From: an uncultured archaeon
Lineage (GTDB): Archaea > Nanobdellota > Nanobdellia > Woesearchaeales > ARS49
Length of the DNA: 10,281 bases
Reading direction: 5' to 3'
Assembly: GCA_902385765.1 (NCBI GenBank)
Contig: CABMGU010000092.1
Coordinates: 1-10,281, forward strand
The notes beneath the pieces are model-generated. The model saw nothing but the letters and a program-made list of their open reading frames with translations, made no database searches and had not been told where the DNA came from. Shown one piece after another: positions 1 through 4,119 of the stretch. How positions within the stretch are numbered: the first letter of the stretch is position 1; each line of letters starts with the position of its first letter. The position numbers and the translations under genes were made by a program.

Positions 1-227
1 ATATGCTTGTCAGTCAAAGCAGGCATACCGCCGTTAACAACAATCAAAGGACGCCTGCAACGACCGCGCGCAGATTCAACATAAACGTTATCCAGCAATT
101 CATCATAATGAAGATTGACATTAGTTGACAAAGCACCAGAACGACGATCCTGCTTTATTCTCTGAAGGAACTCGTGAGCTTTATCAACTTCGCCGACAAA
201 CTTGCCGTTAAGGTAGAGCTCACTCAT
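1..227 (-). CDS. rpoB1: RNA polymerase subunit B' (N-terminal fragment, runs off the window)
   Basis: This is the N-terminal 75 codons of the B' half of the archaeal split beta subunit, the part that in the full protein carries the catalytic hybrid-binding and wall regions. The visible protein starts MSELYLNGKFVGEV and continues through EFLQRIKQDRRSGALSTN and RGRCRRPLIVVNGG, which matches what is expected just after the B''/B' split. The start is ATG at 227-225. It overlaps the TGA stop of rpoB2 (226-224) as ATGA, so the two halves are probably translationally coupled. The rest of the gene lies beyond position 1. Assignment is by recognition of the sequence and by its position directly after B''. 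Confidence 0.93.
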   Translation of the reverse strand, partial: MSELYLNGKFVGEVDKAHEFLQRIKQDRRSGALSTNVNLHYDELLDNVYVESARGRCRRPLIVVNGGMPALTDKH

Positions 228-1711
228 GGCCGCACCTCTTTCAAGCCGGCAGCCTTCAACTGCTTGATAACATCAGCCTCAGGCATATCATTACTCACAG
301 TAGCAAGCATGCTGAAATTCTTCCTCAAACCAATATTAGTACCTTCAGGAGTCTCTGCAGGGCAAAGCCTTCCCAAATGAGTGGCGTGAAGCTCTCTTGC
401 CTCAAAATTCTCCTGAGTAGAACTCAAGGGAGAAACAACTCTCTGCAAGTGCGATAAAGTATTAAGGAAATTCAATCTCTGGATTCTCTGCGAGACACCC
501 TTTCTTCCGCCAACCCAGTTTCCAGTCGCCATAGCGCTGTAAATACGGCTGGTCAAAAGCTTGTCACGAATAATCACTTTAATAGACGGGAACTTGCCTC
601 GCTTCACAATCCTCTGGAAGTTGTAAAGCAAGTCGCCGATAAGAACCTTCAAATTCATACGGAACAAGTCTGCCAGCAAGTCGCCTGACATCTTAATGCG
701 CTTGTTCATATAATGGTCCTTGTCATCAACAGGAGCTTCCCTGCGCTCAACAAGAATGTACTTCCTCAACATCTTGCACAAATTGAAAGCCTTCCACAAA
801 CGATCCTCTTTCTTAATGCCGATATTAGGAAGCAAATACTTGTCAATAAGCTCAATCATTCTCTCCAGCCTGATTTCCCTTGTCTGAGTAATGCCTATTA
901 ATTTAGCAACAGCATCCATCGCATCATCAGGAGTCTTCACGTCAACAAACTCAAACAAATTGATAAGAACCTCATCATACTGCTTGTCCTTGCTCACTGC
1001 CTGCATTATTTCCTCGTCCTTGATAAGACCCAAAGCCTTCATCACAAGAACAAGAGGAACACGCTTAACCCTCGTGAAACTGATATAATAGATTCCGTCC
1101 TTCATCTTCTCAATAGTATGCGGAATCTTGTAAGAACCCTGCTCGCTGAACAGCTTGCCAACAAAATCAGTAACACCGCCGGATTCCCTTGTCACAGAGA
1201 AACGGTTTGCGCCAAGGTCCTCAATGTTGACAAGAACACGCTCAGTGCCGTTGATAATGAAATAACCGCCAGGCTCATCAGGGTCCTCGCCCTTCTCCAG
1301 CAACTCCTGCCTTGACAGCTTGCTCAAATGACAATAATTGCTGTGCAGCATTATCGGCAAACTGCCGATCTGAGTCGTGAAAGACTCTCTTTGAACATCG
1401 TTAACGTGAGCGGAAACCTCAATGAAAACAGGAGAACCGTAAGTCAACTTTCTCAAACGCGCCTCAGCAGGGAAAATATTTCGCTTGCTGCCGTCAGCCT
1501 CAGTGATTTCAGGCTTTGTAACCCAGATTTTATCAAGACGAATTTTGAAACTCTCAACATTCGGAGGAATAATGGTCGGCTCGATTTCCTTGTTCTCCTC
1601 AAGAACATTGCTCAATTCCTTATCAACAAAATGATTAAAGCTCTCAATGTTGGACTTAACAAAACTGTTCTCCTCAAAAAATTTCCTGATAAGAGTTTTT
1701 GCTACAGTCAT
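224..1711 (-). CDS. rpoB2: DNA-directed RNA polymerase subunit B''
   Basis: A 495-aa N-terminal half of the split archaeal beta subunit, carrying the protrusion, lobe and fork regions of the core enzyme. Recognisable blocks in order are GGYFIINGTERVLV (148-161), DDKDHYMNKRIKMSGDLL (329-346), GNWVGGRKGVSQ (397-408), LQRVVSPLS (422-430) and RLCPAETPEGTNIGL (448-462). These are the universal beta motifs found before the split point, and the protein ends about 35 residues after the last block, as archaeal B'' does. The length is normal for the family and I see no intein or frameshift. The start is ATG at 1711-1709, overlapping the rpoH stop (1710-1708) as ATGA; the stop overlaps the rpoB1 start in the same way. 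H-B''-B' is the usual archaeal gene order. Confidence 0.97.
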   Translation of the reverse strand: MTVAKTLIRKFFEENSFVKSNIESFNHFVDKELSNVLEENKEIEPTIIPPNVESFKIRLDKIWVTKPEITEADGSKRNIFPAEARLRKLTYGSPVFIEVSAHVNDVQRESFTTQIGSLPIMLHSNYCHLSKLSRQELLEKGEDPDEPGGYFIINGTERVLVNIEDLGANRFSVTRESGGVTDFVGKLFSEQGSYKIPHTIEKMKDGIYYISFTRVKRVPLVLVMKALGLIKDEEIMQAVSKDKQYDEVLINLFEFVDVKTPDDAMDAVAKLIGITQTREIRLERMIELIDKYLLPNIGIKKEDRLWKAFNLCKMLRKYILVERREAPVDDKDHYMNKRIKMSGDLLADLFRMNLKVLIGDLLYNFQRIVKRGKFPSIKVIIRDKLLTSRIYSAMATGNWVGGRKGVSQRIQRLNFLNTLSHLQRVVSPLSSTQENFEARELHATHLGRLCPAETPEGTNIGLRKNFSMLATVSNDMPEADVIKQLKAAGLKEVRP

Positions 1712-1944
1712 CCAACCACCCTTCTATAGAATGTAGTCTCGCCAGCAGTAGGGCTCTTGCGCACAATCTTGACAATGTCACCATCTTTCACGTCCAAATG
1801 CTGAATAGCCGGATCGCTCTTGTAAATCCTTGGCAAATTCGGCATGTCAATAGCATATTTCTCAAACAACTCCTTGCGCTCCTTCTCAGTAAGCTTGGAG
1901 TGCTTCGGTACAAGTTCGTGTTTTGTTACGTCGAATTTTCCCAT
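1708..1944 (-). CDS. rpoH: DNA-directed RNA polymerase subunit H (RpoH/Rpb5-like)
   Basis: A 78-aa archaeal RpoH, equivalent to the C-terminal domain of eukaryotic Rpb5 in the jaw of the polymerase. The sequence shows the family core HELVPKHSKLTEKE, then YAIDMPNLPRIYKSDPA, then GDIVKIVRKSPTAGETTFYRR. The open frame extends upstream to 1989 and would add 15 residues (MKMAERPVRPVYTET). That stretch is the 3' part of tRNA-Lys and its intron, so I choose the inner ATG at 1944-1942 (MGKFDV), which also gives the usual family length. Only 14 nt separate this ATG from the tRNA discriminator base. No clear TATA box fits between them, so co-transcription with the tRNA is likely. The stop overlaps the rpoB2 start by 4 nt. 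Confidence 0.95.
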   Translation of the reverse strand: MGKFDVTKHELVPKHSKLTEKERKELFEKYAIDMPNLPRIYKSDPAIQHLDVKDGDIVKIVRKSPTAGETTFYRRVVG

Positions 1945-1958
1945 GGTTTCAGTATAAA

Positions 1959-2054
1959 CGGGCCGTACGGGACGTTCAGCCATTTTCATGACATTTGAAC
2001 CCGCAACCCTCTGGTTAAAAGCCAGATGCTCTAGCCAGGTTGAGCTAACGGCCC
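1959..2054 (-). tRNA. tRNA-Lys (UUU) with a 21-nt bulge-helix-bulge intron in the T-loop
   Basis: Acceptor GGGCCGT (2054-2048) pairs with ACGGCCC (1966-1960) over 7 bp. The D-stem is GCTC/GAGC, the anticodon stem TCTGG/CCAGA, the loop CTTTTAA with anticodon TTT at 2019-2017, and the variable loop GGGTT. T-stem GCGGG (2004-2000) and CCCGT (1971-1967) pair only if 21 nt after the T-loop start are removed. The intervening RNA folds as a strict hBHBh': the T-stem, then a 4-bp helix TTCA/TGAA, 3-nt bulges AAT and CGT, and an inner 5-bp helix GTCAT/ATGGC closed by a GAAA tetraloop. Cleavage after the second base of each bulge removes 1993-1973 and restores the loop TTCAAAT, placing the intron at position 59/60. 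The mature tRNA is 75 nt, with discriminator G73 as I recall for archaeal tRNA-Lys, and no encoded CCA. Confidence 0.94.
1973..1993 (-). other. tRNA-Lys intron (position 59/60, BHB type)
   Basis: A 21-nt intron inferred from the fold. Bulge 1 is AAT (1995-1993) and bulge 2 is CGT (1974-1972), both 3 nt, separated by the 4-bp helix TTCA (1999-1996) with TGAA (1978-1975). The inner stem GTCAT/ATGGC has one G-U pair and a GAAA loop. The T at each end makes the junction ambiguous by one base, but only 59/60 fits cleavage after bulge base 2. The archaeal tRNA splicing endonuclease is the expected processing enzyme; it is not encoded in this window. Confidence 0.9.
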
Positions 2055-2162
2055 ATTGATCTTCACTCTTGAACTGTATGAATAGGTATGCATATGATGT
2101 GAGAAATTTTTGAGGTACCCCATTGTGCGCACTACCGTGTATCTCGAAAAGAAAGGAGGGGG

Positions 2163-2177
2163 TTTATAAAGCTTTCT
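2163..2177 (-). promoter_or_regulatory. BRE/TATA promoter for the tRNA-Lys-rpoH-rpoB2-rpoB1 unit
   Basis: On the minus strand the sequence reads GAAAGC followed by TTTATAAA, a good archaeal BRE plus TATA box. It predicts a start of transcription near 2141, giving roughly 85 nt of leader before the tRNA. I see no better TATA box nearer the tRNA; an AT-rich CATATGCATA about 30-45 nt upstream of the tRNA is a weak alternative. The leader (2055-2141) holds no convincing gene. Confidence 0.55.
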
Positions 2178-2180
2178 GTC

Positions 2181-2197
2181 AAACTTTAGGAAAGTTT
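2181..2197. repeat. Perfect 7-bp inverted repeat (hairpin or operator)
   Basis: AAACTTT, a 3-nt spacer AGG, then AAAGTTT. It lies between the stop codon of the 75-aa gene (2208) and the minus-strand BRE/TATA at 2163-2177. It could be an operator just upstream of the RNA polymerase operon promoter or a weak stem at the end of the preceding transcript. It is AT-rich, so chance is possible. Confidence 0.4.
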
Positions 2198-2207
2198 CAA
2201 AGACACA

Positions 2208-2435
2208 CTATTTCACAACGGTATAATAAAGAACGTCTTTTCTCGGTATTTCAACATAAGAAGCCTTCACCTTCAGCCCCACAGCAGAATCAGAAGACTC
2301 AAGATTTCCGACAGCAACATCATCCCCTTCAGGAGTCCTATAACATATGGAAACAAGCGTGCCAGGCTTTTCTGATTCCAATGAATCAAACATTTCTTTC
2401 AGCCTATCAAGTTCCTGCAAAATGTCTACGCTCAT
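2208..2435 (-). CDS. Small hypothetical protein, 75 aa
   Basis: I do not recognise this family. The N-terminal third (residues 1-22, VDILQELDRLKEMFDSLES) should be an amphipathic helix. The rest (LVSICYRTPEGDD, then VKASYVEIPRKDVLYYTVV) looks like several beta strands. There are no Cys/His clusters, membrane segments or known catalytic motifs. Support for a real gene is the TATA box TTTTTATAC at 2465-2457, about 26 nt before the ATG at 2435-2433, which fits a leaderless transcript. It ends before the promoter of the RNA polymerase operon, with its own upstream promoter, so it is probably monocistronic. Confidence 0.72.
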   Translation of the reverse strand: MSVDILQELDRLKEMFDSLESEKPGTLVSICYRTPEGDDVAVGNLESSDSAVGLKVKASYVEIPRKDVLYYTVVK

Positions 2436-2456
2436 AAAACGCCGATTAACAAAACA

Positions 2457-2470
2457 GTATAAAAAGATTT
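2457..2470 (-). promoter_or_regulatory. BRE/TATA box of the 75-aa gene
   Basis: On the minus strand AAATC is followed by TTTTTATAC, centred about 26 nt before the ATG at 2435. This predicts transcription starting at or within a few bases of the start codon. Confidence 0.6.
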
Positions 2471-2498
2471 AGAAACTGAAAAACATAAGAATCGAATT

Positions 2499-3029
2499 TT
2501 AATCCGGTTTCACCGATTTTAAGTCAAACCTCAGACTGATTGTCGGACTATTGGGCGAAGGTTTGTAATTGTGATGCAGATTTCTGACAAAACCGAGTTT
2601 TTCATAAAAACCCGCCGAATTTGGATATGCATCAGTTGTTATAAAACGAGACCCCGCAAAACTTTCCAAAATTTGACCCGTAATAAATTGAATGCACAAC
2701 TTGCCCAGCCCTTTATGCTGCATTTCTTTAATAATACCTAATCGACCAATCTTAACTGCAGGAAATTCTGCATAAGGAGCATTAAGACATTTTGCCGTTC
2801 TTTCTTCTTTTTTAAGCTTAATCGTGTCGGTCAGCAGAGTAAAAAATCCAACAATCTTGTTTCCGCAAATAACCAGATACGTTTTGCTCATCTGATCTTC
2901 TGCCTGCTGCTTCAATGCGTCATTTTTAATGAAATCATTCAGATCAGCATTCGCACAATCAAAAGAGGACACCTCATGAAACGGAGCCAATTGCTGTATT
3001 TTCAATTCGTTCGGATTTATCAAACTCAT
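2499..3029 (-). CDS. GNAT N-acetyltransferase, TacT-like (possible toxin)
   Basis: A 176-aa GCN5-related acetyltransferase of the compact type seen in TacT/AtaT toxins, which acetylate the aminoacyl group of charged tRNAs. Residues near 24-53 (FDCANADLNDFIKNDALKQQ) resemble the N-terminal block of TacT. KIGRLGIIKEMQHKGLG is the acetyl-CoA pyrophosphate-binding motif (Q-x-x-G-x-G). AGFYEKLGF carries the Tyr (about residue 142) that is catalytic in TacT. The start is ATG 3029-3027, sharing one base with the upstream TGA; a GTG at 3032-3030 would add one residue. The small upstream gene could be the antitoxin. A non-toxin acetyltransferase of the same fold remains possible, since the partner is not a recognisable ribbon-helix-helix protein. 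Confidence 0.85.
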   Translation of the reverse strand: MSLINPNELKIQQLAPFHEVSSFDCANADLNDFIKNDALKQQAEDQMSKTYLVICGNKIVGFFTLLTDTIKLKKEERTAKCLNAPYAEFPAVKIGRLGIIKEMQHKGLGKLCIQFITGQILESFAGSRFITTDAYPNSAGFYEKLGFVRNLHHNYKPSPNSPTISLRFDLKSVKPD

Positions 3030-3181
3030 CACTTATTCTGAGAAATTATTCTAAATACCTTTCTGCATTCCTTGAGATAGGCGTCCTTCTTTAAATTCGG
3101 TTTAGAATTTTCCAATTCACTCAAGAAGATTTCTGCATCTTTTCCTTCTAAAACAGGAGTAGGCGTAATTGGATGTGCCAT
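3029..3181 (-). CDS. Small protein coupled to the GNAT gene (putative antitoxin)
   Basis: A 50-aa protein beginning MAHPITPTPVLEGKDAEIFL. The PTPVLEGKDAE..F block reminds me of small archaeal and bacterial proteins often encoded next to toxin-type genes, but I cannot name the family with certainty. The open frame continues upstream to 3226. I choose ATG 3181-3179 because the TATA box TTTATAC is centred about 27 nt upstream, giving a leaderless mRNA, and a longer start would lie upstream of or within that box. The stop TGA (3031-3029) overlaps the GNAT start, so the two are translationally coupled. Antitoxin function is inferred from size, order and coupling only. Confidence 0.7.
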   Translation of the reverse strand: MAHPITPTPVLEGKDAEIFLSELENSKPNLKKDAYLKECRKVFRIISQNK

Positions 3182-3204
3182 AATGATATCTCTCTTTTCA
3201 TAAT

Positions 3205-3218
3205 GTATAAATCTTTCG
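3205..3218 (-). promoter_or_regulatory. BRE/TATA box of the small protein-GNAT pair
   Basis: On the minus strand CGAAAG is followed by ATTTATAC (3212-3205), a strong archaeal promoter sequence. Spacing to the ATG at 3181 is about 27 nt, which predicts a leaderless transcript and fixes the start of the 50-aa protein. Confidence 0.7.
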
Positions 3219-3288
3219 ATTTTCACGCCGAGACCTTCAGATTTAGGCTTCGCATGGATTCACGAATATTTAGCCTGCGGAAGTTATA

Positions 3289-3320
3289 CCAAGGGGACCT
3301 TAACGCCCGGTCCCCTTTGG
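3289..3320. repeat. GC-rich hairpin
   Basis: AAGGGGACC (3291-3299) and GGTCCCCTT (3309-3317) are perfect inverted copies around a 9-nt loop. The stem extends by CC/GG with one bulged T. It lies in the gene-free stretch and has no long T-run next to it, so it is not an obvious terminator. Confidence 0.75.
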
Positions 3321-3333
3321 ACCCCTGACGCTC

Positions 3334-3350
3334 ACGCCGGGACCGGGATT
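3334..3350 (-). repeat. 17-bp direct copy of the tRNA-Asp 3' end (att-like)
   Basis: The 17 bases here are identical and in the same orientation to 3509-3525, which cover the last 16 bases of tRNA-Asp (distal T-stem, acceptor strand, discriminator) plus one flanking base. The period is 175 bp. Duplication of a tRNA 3' end downstream of the intact gene is the usual footprint of integrase-mediated insertion, but the 158 bp between the copies encodes no integrase. Confidence 0.65.
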
Positions 3351-3384
3351 ACTCGGACAACGCGCTAAAGTTGCATATATTGAT

Positions 3385-3419
3385 ACTCCGCGTTTCCGAG
3401 TTGCTCGGAAACTTGGAGT
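3385..3419. repeat. Long hairpin (9-bp stem plus outer 5-bp stem)
   Basis: GTTTCCGAG (3392-3400), loop TTG, CTCGGAAAC (3404-3412). An outer stem ACTCC (3385-3389) with GGAGT (3415-3419) continues it across a 2x2 internal loop (GC opposite TT). A further direct copy of GTTTCCGA at 3441-3448 could compete for pairing. Confidence 0.75.
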
Positions 3420-3450
3420 TTCATAACATCACTTTTGCAAGTTTCCGACA

Positions 3451-3489
3451 CGAACCCAAGGGTTCGAATCCCCTGCAGTAAATACTGCA
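3451..3489. repeat. Two adjacent short dyads, one T-arm-like
   Basis: CGAACCC/GGGTTCG (3451-3457 with 3460-3466) is followed by TGCAGTA/TACTGCA (3474-3480 with 3483-3489). The plus strand at 3460-3472 reads GGGTTCGAATCCC, identical to the T-arm of the nearby tRNA-Asp but in the opposite orientation. No D-arm, anticodon arm or matching acceptor is present, so it is not a tRNA. Confidence 0.55.
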
Positions 3490-3509
3490 AGGTTAAAACC
3501 TAAGAAATA

Positions 3510-3582
3510 CGCCGGGACCGGGATTCGAACCCGGGTTGCAAGCGCGACAGGCTCGCGTGCTAGGCCGCTACACTATCCCGGC
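3510..3582 (-). tRNA. tRNA-Asp (GUC)
   Basis: A complete 73-nt tRNA without intron. Acceptor GCCGGGA (3582-3576) pairs fully with TCCCGGC (3517-3511). The D-arm is GTGT/GCAC and the anticodon stem CGAGC/GCTTG, with loop CTGTCGC carrying GTC. The variable loop is CAAC and the T-arm CCGGG, TTCGAAT, CCCGG. The discriminator is G73 at 3510, as expected for archaeal tRNA-Asp, and CCA is not encoded. The minus-strand TATA-like TTTTTTAAA at 3616-3608 is well placed to start transcription a few bases before the tRNA. The 3' end is duplicated at 3334-3350. Confidence 0.97.
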
Positions 3583-3607
3583 ATATAAAATACAAGAAAG
3601 AAGACTG

Positions 3608-3619
3608 TTTAAAAAACTT
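3608..3619 (-). promoter_or_regulatory. TATA box of tRNA-Asp
   Basis: The minus strand reads AAG followed by TTTTTTAAA, centred about 30 nt before the tRNA 5' end. It touches the stop codon of the upstream 150-aa gene, so tRNA-Asp probably has its own promoter at the end of that gene. Confidence 0.5.
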
Positions 3620-4070
3620 ACGTGCGAAACTTGCCCTCTAAATAAGGATATTCTTCATCCCGAATCGCCCTCAGGTCAAACGAGGTTGTCTTTTTCTTCT
3701 TTCTCTCGACAAGCTTAGCAGCAGGATCATGCAAAACCTTGGCAAGTTTCCTTTCAGCAGCATCAACACCGCCATCAACAGCAAGCTCCTGCTGAACGCC
3801 ATTCCTCTCCATCAATACTTTGGCAGTATACCCCTTAAGCCCGCCATAGTTAACAGACAAAACAGCAGAAGCGCCAGTGCTAACATTAAGCAGAGTTGCC
3901 CCAAGAGTGGTTTTATCATCAAATGATTCAACAACAGAATCAAGATTTGAATTATCCAAAACCCTCAAAAAAGCAGCCACGCTGACTCTTGAATCTTCCC
4001 TTTTAGGATGCAAAGTTTTGCCATCTACAGACAAATCATACGTTTCGCGACTTAGTCCCTGCAAATACAT
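3618..4070 (-). CDS. Hypothetical protein, 150 aa
   Basis: I do not recognise this protein. It is soluble and mixed alpha/beta: MYLQGLSRETYDLSVDG at the start, a probable strand-rich centre (ATLLNVSTGASAVLSVNYGG, then TAKVLMERNGVQQELAVDGG at about 85-105), a helix around ERKLAKVLHDPAAKLVERKKKK, and a short C-terminal tail. There are no Cys, His clusters or membrane segments. The start is ATG 4070-4068 because GGTGAG ends about 7 nt upstream as a Shine-Dalgarno match; a GTG at 4076 would sit too close to it. The TATA box ATTTAAAT at 4111-4104 lies over the end of rlmN, so the gene can be transcribed alone. Confidence 0.72.
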   Translation of the reverse strand: MYLQGLSRETYDLSVDGKTLHPKREDSRVSVAAFLRVLDNSNLDSVVESFDDKTTLGATLLNVSTGASAVLSVNYGGLKGYTAKVLMERNGVQQELAVDGGVDAAERKLAKVLHDPAAKLVERKKKKTTSFDLRAIRDEEYPYLEGKFRT

Positions 4071-4103
4071 ATTCACTCACCAAAAACTGGTTTTTTCGTC
4101 AGC

Positions 4104-4119
4104 ATTTAAATGCTTTTCG
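4104..4119 (-). promoter_or_regulatory. BRE/TATA box of the 150-aa gene
   Basis: The minus strand reads CGAAAAGC followed by ATTTAAAT. It predicts transcription from about 4082, leaving a leader of roughly 12 nt that contains the GGTGAG ribosome-binding site. The box overlaps the rlmN stop codon (4108-4106). Confidence 0.6.

Larger units (their letters stand above)
3233..3509. other. Gene-free, hairpin-rich stretch downstream of tRNA-Asp
   Basis: I find no protein-coding frame I would trust here. The stretch holds a GC-rich hairpin (3289-3320), a 17-bp copy of the tRNA-Asp 3' end (3334-3350), a long hairpin (3385-3419), a T-arm-like dyad (3451-3466), a 7-bp dyad TGCAGTA/TACTGCA (3474-3489) and three copies of GTTTCCGA (two direct, one inverted). 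It could be the remains of a tRNA-targeted element, a structured RNA, or decayed tRNA sequence. I could not match it to SRP RNA, RNase P RNA or 5S rRNA by eye. Confidence 0.6.

Noticed and set aside
1328..1998. Long plus-strand frames of 133 and 99 codons opposite rpoB2 and rpoH.
   Set aside because: They are antisense shadows of well-identified polymerase genes with no family resemblance.
2055..2110. Possible C/D box small RNA (a TGATGT-like C box on the plus strand).
   Set aside because: No D box at a suitable distance and no second box pair.
2033..2123. A 30-codon frame on the minus strand (ATG at 2123) in the leader of the tRNA-Lys operon.
   Set aside because: It runs into the tRNA and stops within its D-arm, has no ribosome-binding site and no recognisable sequence.
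3451..3500. A plus-strand T-arm-like sequence followed by complementary 7-mers (TGCAGTA/TACTGCA), which could suggest a permuted tRNA gene.
   Set aside because: No D-arm or anticodon arm follows the second 7-mer, only 2 nt separate the acceptor strands, and the T-stem has a mismatch. At most it is decayed tRNA sequence.
3241..3509. Possible SRP RNA, RNase P RNA or 5S rRNA in the gene-free stretch.
   Set aside because: I could not find the conserved loops or core motifs of these RNAs on either strand.
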